Shown: one piece after another, positions 46,301-58,300 of the stretch
Position numbering within the stretch: the first letter of the stretch is position 1
Layout of the letters: the number at the start of each line of letters is the position of its first letter
Source of the DNA: Saccharina japonica
Lineage: Eukaryota > Sar > Phaeophyceae > Laminariales > Laminariaceae
DNA: 64,000 nucleotides
Reading direction: 5' to 3'
Assembly (NCBI GenBank): GCA_008828725.1
Contig: MEHQ01001301.1
Span: forward strand, 62,001 to 126,000
Program-made: the position numbers and the translations under genes
Notes under the pieces: generated by a model
What the model was told of the DNA's origin: nothing
What the model saw: the letters and a program-made list of their open reading frames with translations, nothing else
Database searches by the model: none

Positions 46301-49300
46301 ATACATACCGCAGCATGCGTCTTCTCCCCGCCGCGGTCCGTTCACAAACGCAGGTGTTTTTCTGCTACCCGCATGTATATCCCCTCATGCTACGTACGGA
46401 ACTCTCTTCTTCCTCTTCTCACCTCGTGCCGAAACACCACGGAATACACCAAGTTCGCCAATCGCAGCGCGAACTCTCCGACGAAACCTTCGTGCTTGAG
46501 GGCGTAGTAAAGCAGCTCGTCGGTGATGTAAAACATCTCGAAAATCAAGCGCGAGCTGTGCTGAGCCACGGCTGTCAAAGCGGTCAACCTTCTCGCGGAG
46601 CCAGGAGACAGCCGGCCCTGAAGGTCCTTCCAGCCGCCGCCGCCCCCGCCGCCGTTGCCGCCACCGCCTCGATCGGAAACCCGGCCGCTTTGGCTCGTCG
46701 AACGCTCGTCGGTAGAAGCGCCGGTGAAGATCCTGCTGGCAACGCTCTTGATGGTCGACCTTGGCTCACCCGCGGCGATCATTGCGGCGTCGAGGCTGTC
46801 GAGCGCTCGCTGGAATACGAGCGATCCAGATTCCTGGAACGGTAAGAATAGTCGATACAGCACGCGAAACCACATGAAATAAACTCTTTGTTTTGGTCCA
46901 GGGCCAAGTTCTTATTATTAAGCGAGGCAGGGTGTGTCCTACACAAATAACAGTAATTTAGATTTTTTTTTTTTTTTGTATGTTTCCGTGCAAAAGTGGG
47001 GCCAAGCATTCTTAACGCCCGATTTCTTTCAAAGTGCTGTCGCGCACCGTGTAGCAAGAAGAGTGAGAGAAGTGGCTGGGCCGGGGGGGCGTGCTCATTT
47101 GATGCTTGCCTCAGTCATTTGATAAGTGATCACGCATCCCTTTCGAGACGGAGTACCGCCGTTCCTACTCCTAATAGAGACACCTCCAACAGTTGGGCGC
47201 TCAGCACGTTGTTTCCATAGGGGGGGGGGGGGTTCGGTCTGAATGTGCTATAAAAATACACGGGATTATTCAGAAACTAAACACACATCAACCTCGTGGC
47301 TTCCAGCACAACCACGAAACAAACAACCTTAAGAAAATATTGCCAACCCTTACGTACGCTTTCCGTTTATGAACCGTTGTGGGACCCACGTATCGCGACC
47401 ATGAACGTCAGAAGCAAAACTCTTACCAACCGCGTCCATACAAAGTGTTGGAAGAGCAGCAGCAGTACTCGTACGATCATGTTTGGGTTGTGCCGCATAC
47501 GACTCCTTGCGTTGCGCTTTCAGAGACCAACAATATATCATCCCCCAAAACCGAGCGCCGGCCGATGAGGCAGTCGTCATTTTTTATCTCCCTCTTCCGA
47601 GTCCCAAAACGATGATGCAGCAACATAGTTTTGTCTTGAAGGAGAACAACCAAGAAGATTTCAATCGATATTTAACCTAAGATTACAATATCTTTTTTGA
47701 CAAAAGAGTACGCGTACAAGGCAGAAGTTGCGACGTTTGCCAAACCCCATTACCTTGAACGCGACGCCCCCCCTCTCCATCTCGCCCAGCATTGCCTTCA
47801 GCTGTGGCTCGAGCTCCAAGAAATCCATCCACATGCACTGGTATGCCTGTGTTACGTTTTGCGTGAGGCCAGACACGATCGTAAGGTTTGAGGTTTTATA
47901 ATTTATAAAACAAAAAAGTTGGCTCCTTTATCGACGAACACGTACGTTCGTTCCAAGGTTTATCGTAAAGGCTCATTTGAGCTTAAAGGGTAGCCTACTG
48001 CACGACCTACCTATATTGCTGCAACGCCTGCCTTGTTTCATCAAATAGCAACGGGTAGAAACAGTAAGGTTTCCTCATGGAGTAGACAAAATCGTGCTTG
48101 GCGTCTCGCATGTCGCTGAAGCTAGTCAACGCAAACGGCTAGAGCTTCGCGCCGACAAGCCATATATAGATAGCAGCCCGTCTCCGGTATTGAGGCAATT
48201 TTTCGTGGTGACCTCGTGCGAGCGTCCAACCTTTACAAATTTAGCAGTACCCTGTGGGCAGGCAGAGGAACGCATATCGTTGGCTCTGCTCTTGTACATG
48301 CCATAATAATCCATGCCTCGTCCACCCAACCTTACATACTAACACCTACGTAGGGAACAGCAGAGCAACGCGATATCGCTGGCTCTGTTGTACAGTAGAT
48401 AACAGTCTCCCAAAAAGAAACTTGTCCTCGATAATTTGTACGGCAGTGGTCGACCACGCCGCCCCTCCCCACCTTCAAGAAAGCCGTGATCTTCTCTTCG
48501 AGCGTCCAGAAAGCGTAGGCGTTCTTCGAGCCCGGGGACAGGAAAAACGTGCGCAGAGCACCTGCGGTGAGCTTGAGGCTGATGCGGTACTGCTCGGTCG
48601 GATGCCTCCGATTGTACACCATGAAGTGCTCCTTCATGATCGTCCAAACATGGAGGAAAGTGGGCAGGGCGTGGGGCGGGACGAGCCGTAGACGAGAGGA
48701 ATACGTTCATACCAGTGTGTGTTGTACCCTTGGGGCCGAGCAGTGGTGATATAAATGTGTTCACTATGGATGAGGCAGCGACTACCTACTGCTGTCACGT
48801 TTACTTTCCAGTAGCCCGCGCCCCGAGTTCCCCATAAGTACTCCGCCTACCGCGCGTGTTGTCCGAAGGGAGCCAGCCGCGCGTAAGCTCCTTCCACCTC
48901 CCCCAAAACCGAACAGACCACTTACAGAAAGTACTTCCATCGGCTCTTTTGCATGCATGGCTCACCTCTAGCGACTGCTCATTGGCCAGTAAAGCGAGGC
49001 CCTTCCCCGAGCGCAGCTTATCCAAGCGAGGCGTCACGGACAGCGTCAGCGATTCGCCAGCAGGGACATCAAAAAGCTCGATGCCGTCGGCGACGGGCCC
49101 CGTTCCTAAACCCTGCCCCCAGCCGCGGAAGCCAACGTTACACCGGCCACCTCCGGGTTTACCGGCAACGGTGGAGGCAGCCGCGACGGCGTCGCCTCCG
49201 TCGCCGAACCCGCCACCGCTGCATTCGGACGAGGAGATAGCCACCGGCGTAACCGAAAAATACATGGACACATTCACCACCGCGATAACCACGCGTCTAC

Positions 49301-52300
49301 CGGGTCGCAGGTTCCTCACGGTCACCAGGCGACTTGGCTGCCCATCGACTTCCACTCCTCCCGCGCCGCCGCCGCCGCCAGGGATGCCGCCACCCCCCGG
49401 GCCGTAGACGGCGTCGGCGCTAAAGCTGGCGCTACCGCTACCGCTACCGCTCTCGCTCGCGGCGATCGTAGACGGTGTTTCCCTCACAACGTAGAGGATG
49501 CCGGCGGACTCGCTGTACCGTCTAGCCCCCGCGGCGTGGGGAGTACCTTCTACCATCAAGGAGAGCTGGGGGGCGTGACGCCTGGGCGGTAGTAGTAGAA
49601 GAGCGGCGTGACGGGACGTCGAGGACAAGGAGGGTATGGCATGGGGTGGGGTGAGGGCGCACCCGAGAAAGAAACGAAGAGGGGGGGGGGAGAGAGGTCA
49701 GGTTCCGAGAGAGAGAGACGGGTAGGCAGCAGAGTCCGCAGGCGCAAATACGGGATGCTTGCTTAAATATTGAAGGGTAGTATATAGGCGGGCAACGTTG
49801 CCAGCGCAAGACGGCTGGTTGCTGCTAAGCAGCTTCCTGGTTGGCTTATCGTGAGAAGCTGAGGAGCGTCGAGCCAGAAACGGGACTAAAAATGCTAGTG
49901 GCAATCTTACGGACTACCAGGTATGTTCGACAACCTCTCAACGGAGCGAAGGAACGAAAAAACGCAATCCCCACGCCACACATCGTTCGGGTCTCCTGCT
50001 CGGTATAAATAAGCTGATGTTCTGGCGATAAAAATAGGTTCTCCTAACACTTAGATGTGGCTGTCGAGTAATTAATGCGACTCTGACCTGGCAAGCAGTT
50101 GTATCTCCTGCTGGAAGTCCTTCACCAGGCGGCAGGTAATGCTGAGGCGCTCGCGAACAGTCACGGCCTCCGTCTCTTTTCCTGGTTCGATCGCCGATTG
50201 ATCGAGGTCGCGCTCGGAGCCCTGTCTCGTAACCGCTGATGGTTTCTTCGGCATTGGTCGGTAGTGAGCGTAAACCTGCCGACATAAAAAAAGCAGTTTA
50301 ACCAAATGTCAGCGGGGATTTGAAGCTAAGGCAAAAAACAATATGCAGACAGGGGTTTCCAGTCCCTACATAGCAGAACACGGCTCCTTTTTTGCAACCG
50401 CCCTCACTTGGCTTATCCGTTGCGATGATAAACCAGACCATTTTTGTACCACTTAATCATGATACGAGTCGCTGTCGGTATTCGTTGAGTTTTCACGCTA
50501 CAGCAACCGATACACCGAGGTACGACAATGGGCATCATACAACATGTCCATTTCTCATCGAAGCCGTGCACTTGGACGAGTACGGGCATGACTCTTCGTC
50601 ACAAGTCACAACAAAACACATTTTGGTTTACTTAAAGGCGGCGTTGCACAAGACATGCGCATCTCTCCACTTTCGTGATCAAGAACAGCAAGAAGAACAG
50701 CTGCCATCGATCGAAATAGACGCCTCACATCTGTCATTGGGTGACACAGGAATTACGCTTGGGGAGAGCACGGTGTGGATCCGGAAACGGGCAACAAACA
50801 AGTATTATGGGGCACCTGGAAAACCATTCCCACTTTCTCCCTCTGCACGTTCATCATGGTATTTACAGTAGGCACTACAAAACAATCACGTGTGACACTT
50901 CATCTCTCGCCTGCAATCTAGTCATCGCCTCCACGTGAACAGACTTGAACTGCTTCAGGGTTGCCGCCGACAGCGAAAAGTTAAGCTCCGAGGGCGGCAG
51001 CGACGAGGACAGCTGGAACTCCAGCGGCATCGCCGCGCGGTTGACGATCACGAACGACCGCCGCTGGTACAGCTTCCCCTCGTACACGTCCCCGTAGTCC
51101 AACACCAGCGCGTCCTGTGACCCGCCGCCACCCCCGCCTGCACCCCCTCCGCCCCCGCTCCCACCACCCACACCGCCGGCTACGTCTTGCGCGTTACCAA
51201 TCCCGCCCAAACCTCCTTTCCCCGTCCGGGCTACGCCGCTCGTCCCGTCACCGCTGGAGCTACCCAGCGCCCCTCCGGAGCCCGCTTTCGTAGCTCCACT
51301 ACCGGCGCCGGCGCCGGCGCTTACACCGCCAACAACAATATTACCGCTGCTGTTGCTGTTGGCTGAGCTCACGCCGCCCCCGCTGGAGGCCGACAGGGGC
51401 TCGCGCGTGGACTTGGGGACCGGAGGGGAGACGAGAACCTCGAAGAGTTGGGACGCAACGTCTTTTAGGCCACCATCGACTACCTCCATTTCGACGCGCA
51501 CAACCTTTCCAGGGAATTTAGGGCGTGAGCGTGAGCATGTGTGTGGGTGAGTGGTGGTTGGGGGGGGGGGGCGGGGGGGCGTACTCATTTGTTAGTTGCC
51601 TTAGTCATTTGACCATTGACAAACAGTGCGTGACAAAAAGCGAACGAAGCGGTACGCCCCCGTCGTGATCGGCACACCGACCACACCGACGCTTGTTTTT
51701 CAGCGCCACAAAACTTGCTACAACAGCGAGATCATCATTCTCGATTGCCTGGCTCTGGCTCGATCGATTTTGGGCAAAAAATGGTTCGTGTACAATTCGT
51801 GGAATCATCGCGGAAAGGACACCATTCGCTCGACAACTCACGTCCAACTGTGCTCCACTCACGCCGTGCTTGTATCTAAAACAAAGCACCTATGCGTCCT
51901 CCGCTTGACACATAAACCACCACCGCCGGGATTCAAACTCAGGACCAACCGTGCGCGCAGGAGAATGCATACACGATGGCACAAAACAACACCGGAGAAG
52001 GGTCCATTGGGGCCAGTTCTCGAAACAAGCGCGCACCTTGAAGTCGGCAGGGTTGGCCAAGTTCTCGACAACCATGTACGTGGAAAAAACTCCGACCCGG
52101 CTACGGTTGAAGTAGAGGGTGACGTCCTGTTTGAGAGGGGTCCAGCAGCCGACGTCGAGGAGGGAGTTGGAACACGATCGGAAGTGAGCGACTGTCTTCG
52201 TGGTTATATATCCAGCAACGCACACACATAGTAACAGAGGCCTCACCATGGAAGGAAGCACCGCGTGCAGTCCCTCTGACACACCGCAGGCGAGACTAAC

Positions 52301-55300
52301 AGCCAAAATAGGTTATATCGCAAGCGAGTTCTGCGCGTTCTTCGTCTATGAATAAGTCACAAACGACACCTGTTAACAATCCCCAATGGCAGCGACAAAC
52401 TGCGAACGCAGCTGTTTTATTCCATGGGTTATCCGAAACCCCTGCCACCTCTTCGTCCTATAGCCCTAAGCAATGTAAAACGCACCGTACCAGGTACCTC
52501 GCACTACCGCCTCAACAACAAAAAACCCCAGAAACTTCCAAGCCAAGAGTGGCCCTTCAATACCTCTACCCCCCCCACACACACTCAATCGCTACCGTCC
52601 GGTTCGATGATTCACCTGCACTCCGCCTTCTAGCAGCTGCCCTTCCCGCTGCCCCCCCAATGTAAGCCACTCAGCATCCGACTTATGCAACGTGTAGAGC
52701 CGGAACCTGAGAGCGGGTTTCGCAGACGCCTCAACCCCGACCCCCGCCGCGCCACCGCCACTCGAAAGTATCCGCCGATTGTCCCCGCCGCCCAGAAGCG
52801 ACGACGAATAACTGCCGCGGCGCATGCGCTGCGCGGCCGGCCAAACCAGAGACACCTGCCATTCCAAGGAAGACGGGTGCGCCAGCTGCTGCCCGAGGTT
52901 TATCTCAAACCTCGACGACTTCCGTCCAATCGGGGTGCATCCTCTCACTTCGAGGAGGGGCAGAGGAGAGGCCGATGTTGCCTCGCTCGTCGAAGAGCCC
53001 AGTGGTAAAGGCCCTGCCGCGATCGCCGCCGCCGTCGCCGCTGCAATTGCGGACGACACGTCCGCCGCCGATTTAGACGCCACCTTCGGCAGTGGGTCCG
53101 CGCCCGTTGCGGTGCCTGATGCGTTTTTAGAAGCCCTGCCGGCGGTCAAAGAGGTGGTAGCCGCGGATGGGTCCTCTAGAGCCATTACACTGCTGCGAGG
53201 GTGCACAGGTAGAGGCGCAGTGCGGCGGCGGGGAAAATATCGATATCAGCTTCGTGAATGCCGCCCATAACGTCATACATTGATTTGATCCCAAAACTAA
53301 AAAATAAGCAAAGACCATCCGGGAAAATTCGGCAAATGCTCAGGTTCTACTCTATTTTGTCCAAATTCTATGTTTGCAGACGCTCAAATGGCCTCGAAAA
53401 GCCAAACCGCGAGTTGCCGCCTCCGCTCCGCTACTCGAACCACGTACGCAAAACGGACACAAAACGGACACAAAACGGTTCGAAACATCGAGTTCCCGTC
53501 AGGGAAAAAAATGCTGTTATAACCGCATCGAGCAACCCGAGAGGAAAATGCCGTAAATATCTTACCTTCGTCCGGTCAAGCCTCCTGCGTGCCCACTTGC
53601 CTCCTCAGCCGCACTTCGTGCCGTCACATCGACAGCATCCCCCTTCGTTAGGGGTCCCTGCTCACATATCGCGAGCATATCGGAACCATCACCGGCCCCT
53701 CCCATCGCGCCTAGGGTACCCACACCGGGCGCATCTGCACTTTCGGGTTCCGATACCACAGCAGGAACTTCGACATGGACAGTCACCACTTGCGGAGGGT
53801 AGCCCGGGTGGTCGGCGTCCATGATGCTCACGAACAGCTCCCCGTCGCAGCTACATTCGGAAATGCTGCCCGCTGTGTCGGCATTCTCGCTGGTACGTTC
53901 ACAGCACAGCTTCCCCGATCCGTCACGATCGCCGGCCTCTTCGCCCGCGCCGCAGTCGTTCTCCGCCGCCGCGATGAGCCTGACGGCGACTTCCCTCCTC
54001 CCGTTGGCGGAAACGGTTCCGCGTGACGGCTCAGCTACGGCTGTGACAACCTTCACCACCCGCGCCGGCCGCCGCCGGCCGCCACCTTCGTCCTCAGCGG
54101 CCGGCACACGGACGCCTCTCTCGAGATAGAGCCGTCCGCCACCCACAAGCTTGAGTCGGACGGGACCCAAAGGTTGCGAGAAGGTCTCCACAAAAAAAGA
54201 GGCCAGCCCCTCTGGGGTGTAGGGGTGGGTCCCGTCACTGTGACCCGCACCGCCACCACCGCCGCCACCGCTTTCGGGCGGACGGAGGGCGACGGTCACC
54301 GAGGTTTGCGAGAGCCCGAAGGTGGGCCCGGGGACGAGCGACCCCACCAGCGCCACCGATTCGATCAAAACCCCGTCGCCTTCTTCGGGCCGTTCATCGG
54401 CCAAGAGGTCGTGATCGCCAGCCCTGTCTTCCAGCGCGATCTCCACTCGGACGGTCCCCATGAGGCGGATGTGCTGACCCCAGTCGGGCGCGTCTCTCGC
54501 GCTCCCATGCGCCGTCGTCGACGTCTCAGCGGTAGGGGGCAGAGGCAAAAGGAGGTCCGGCGGGAGACGAGCCCCCGGCAGCGCCAGACATTCCGCGTTC
54601 ACGTCCACCAGATCGCCAGGAAGCAGCACAACGCTCGGGGACGGGCGACCGTCAGCCCCGGCCGAGGCGTAAACACCTGTCGTCGAGTCTTGCTGCTGCA
54701 GGGAGGCGCCAAGACAGAGCACCCCTGCGACCTCCGGGGCCGGCAGCACCCTCAGGGTAACTGACACGGTCTCCCCCGACACGTTCTGAATTTGGAACGA
54801 CCCAAAGCACCGGCCGGCGGCGCCCCGGATCGGCGGAATCGCAAGCGGCGCCAGCCTCAGGGAACCTTCTTCTGGTGTGCCGAACGGCCCCAGCCCATCA
54901 ATCGATGACGATCTCACGCTTCGCCTGATCGGGGGGGGTCCCGGGCACGTTGGCGTCCCAGGGCTTATGAGCCGGCGCAAGATGGGACTGGGGGGCACTT
55001 CGTCGAGTCCGATTATCTTCACGAGCTGGGTCACCACGCGCGCGGTAACGGCAACCGCGATTTCTTCGGCAAACGGGTCTGCCAGGTTGACAAGAAATAT
55101 TTCGAACGCCTGGGATCCCGCCCAGCTCCGCGTGCGTCGCGAAAGGCGAAGTTGCACTACAAGCGTGGTCTCGCCTCTCGCCGGAACCCAGACCACGTCA
55201 GTGCGCTCCCCATCTGCCGATCTCCTGTTGTTCCATCTGGAGCTGTCAGCTCGCGCACCGGTTTCACAGTTCTCCCCACCGCCCACTCCGGCGGCGCTGC

Positions 55301-58300
55301 TGCTACGGCGCTGAACGACGTTGAGCCGGGTTCCAAGAGCCTTGTTGACGGCATCTCGCCCTTGCCCATCAACCGCGTCCACCTTGGTCCTGATCTCGAG
55401 CTCGGGAGATATTTCGACCAAACCAACCGGGACGGGCGTGTCGCAGAGACTCCGGAGTCGGATCTCGAAGCGGCGCCGGCCGCGCTTGGATGTCGTGTGG
55501 CCCACGTTTCCGAGATCAACACTGGCGGGACCCACAAACTCGAATCTCGGTCGGCAGTACGCCCCGACAGCCCGAACGAGCTTCACCAGCGGGGGGCCTA
55601 AATTAGACAGGGGTCCCACCGTGGGGTCAGAGCAGTACACCTGCTCAGGCATCGATTCCGATCGACTCAAACCCCCCTCGACAAGGGACGTGTCGCTGAT
55701 CAGCGCCCACGCGACAATGCCTTCAAACGGCGCCGCCTGGCCACCCTCAACGGCGGCCGTCGGTAGTGGCTGCGTCAGCGCACCGGTCCGCATGCTCAGC
55801 CGGACGGATAACGCTGTCTTCGCCGGGAGCGTCAAGGGAGGCCCGCACCTCGACAGGGGATCTCGACGGGTCTCTTCCCGCTGCTCCTCGACCACGGTCA
55901 GAGGTGCGGGGCTTGCTGCACTGCTGTTGCCGATCCGACCTTCTTCGTCGCCTCCGGCAAAGCTCAGACTACGGTCATCACAAGCCGTACCCAAAGCCAT
56001 GTCGCTGTCGAAGTCCAAGAGCCCGAACGGCGCGTCTTCTTCTGCGTCGACACTCTCGTTCCCAACCTCCGTCGCTTCCACGACGACGGGGAGGTTGGAG
56101 TACGGGGCAAGCACTATGGCGTGGTCCAGATCGTTCGTCATGCGAAAGATAAGCCCGCCGGACTCCCCCTCTTGGTGGCCCTGGCTGTCAGAGGAAGAAG
56201 CACCTCCACGGAACCCATCGCGGGTGGTGGTGCCACGGGACAATCCGAATCGTCCCTTCGCCCCCGACGAACGCCGGTCGCCGGCGATCGCCTCCCTGTC
56301 GCTCTTGGCGACGCTCTTCGCGTCCTCGCGCTCCTGGGCCTCGCCGCACGCGATGCGGGCAGCAGTGGCATCGCTGCTGCTGGTGGTGGTGCTGCTGCTG
56401 CCCGGGACCACGACAGGTAAAATGCGAAAACGGCTCAGTTTCGGCGAGGAAGTCCTCCGCTCGCCCTCGTTGCCTCTCACCGCCCCGCCATCGCCAGCAA
56501 CCGTAGCGCTTTCTAGGGCCACGCCGCCTGCAAGTTTAGCCTGTGGGTGATAAGGGGCCACCGTTACCATGAACGGAATAGAGAGGGTCTGCAAAGATGG
56601 CAAGGCGCTGCCTTTCTCGTCCGTCAGCAGTTCTTCCTGTTGCGGCGGTGGTAGCTCGTGACCCAGAACAGCGGTAGGCCCCGCCGGGTCGGGGGCCGAT
56701 CCCGACAAGACTCGAGGTCGCGAGAGAGGCAGCACGGGCACCGACGATTTCTCTTGGGGCGGTAGCATGTCCAACAAGACGGACCCGTCATCCACGAAGA
56801 GCCGCACGACGTGCGAGAAAGACGACGAACCCGCCGCTCCCGCACTGGCTCCGTCTCTGTCTCTGCGTGGAGACGAAACGTTTTTCACCGATATTTTTCG
56901 CTGGAAAACGCCCTGAAACTCGTTCAAGAGGATGCAGAAGTGCACGCGCCGGCGGCTAGCCGGCGGCAGAGTGCTCGTCCCTTCGGCGAGCATCACAAGC
57001 TCGGCAGACCCCGCCGGCAAGAGCTGAAGACGCTGGGCAATCCTCGCTTCGTCCACGTTTCCCGGCCCCCCCTTCTCGCACTCGAGCTCGCTCCGTCCGT
57101 CTTCCCCCGCGAGGCGATAGACAAGGGGCAAGGCCTTGGTCACGTTTTCAAGGTCCAGCGACCCGTACACGACGCGTCTTTGCTGGCCGATCGATTTTCT
57201 CGGGTCGGCAGCAATGCCGCGGGGGGCGTTCCTGGCCTCGACCATACTCCCCGCCGTACCCGCACCGCCTTGTGGTGGAAGGACCGAAAACGCCGCGTCC
57301 TGTCCCCGAAGGCGGAGTATGCTAACCCCAACAGTGCCAACGAACTTGATGGTCAGCTCAAACAGACGGTCGGCCGCCAACCGAGCGGCCACTGCTTCCG
57401 CCGCCGGTCGCGCCGCCGCCGCCCCTCCTGGGTCATTTCCGGCCGGCGCACCGTCTCCTGTTGCCGAGAGCGACCCGGGTGCCACGTCTTCGCTCGAGTG
57501 GTCGGCACCGGACCTCCCTTCTCCGTCTTCGCCTGGTGCGTGCGTATCAGCAATGGCGCGACTGGAACCCATAACCCGCACGCCGCCGATCAGTTCTCGA
57601 CAATCTCTGCAACGAAACGGGAGAGAAGGACACAGGGGAAAAATAGCATCAGCATAAATTGACACAAAACAAAATGTTGGCATGAGATTATTTGTTAAAA
57701 CCTACCTGGCACAAATTAAAACCCACGTGTTCGCCGCGCGTTAGGCCCTCTGGATCATTACGACTAAGCGAACGCACGTTCCCCATCTTGTCGAAGAGGA
57801 GATAGTCGTAAAACTACAAACATACCGTACCGGCGCCAATTTTTTGCAAGTTCTGGTTTATACCCCACGTATATGCGGGTGGAATGCACACCAACTAAAA
57901 CAACTGTATGTATGCCATTTGATGGCAACATCAGAAACCCTCAGCGGAAATCTCACGATCACTGGAGGCGACATTACTCTAAATTTTAAAGCGAAAAACA
58001 AAAAACAAAAACGAGCGCCATGACAAAAAAGGCGAGATGGAAAGTTACTAACCCGGAAGTGTATGCCTCCGTCGGTAGCACCGGCCGCAGCCCGATATAA
58101 AGCGTGATATCCGACTGCGGCAATAGCGGCAAGTCTGCCACCTGAGGCCGAGGCGCCGACGCCGACCAGTCCCCTACCCCCGCGCCGTCGACATCGGCCC
58201 CGTCCCAACCCACATCCTGGCCGGTACCCTTATCCTCCCCCAGCGCTTTCGAGTCATATCGCAAGGCAGCAGCGGCGGCGGCAGATCGATCCGGCGGAAT

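Noticed and set aside
48856..49407. 183-codon plus-strand ORF
   Set aside because: Antisense shadow of the ASH-gene exon 48966-49581.
50392..50871. 159-codon plus-strand ORF
   Set aside because: It falls in an intron of the ASH gene, has no known motif and no splice partners on its strand.
54174..57662. Several long plus-strand ORFs (for example 55321-56550 and 56811-57662)
   Set aside because: They lie opposite the 4-kb ASH exon and are antisense shadows of GC-rich coding sequence; their translations are Arg/Ser/Pro-rich without domains.
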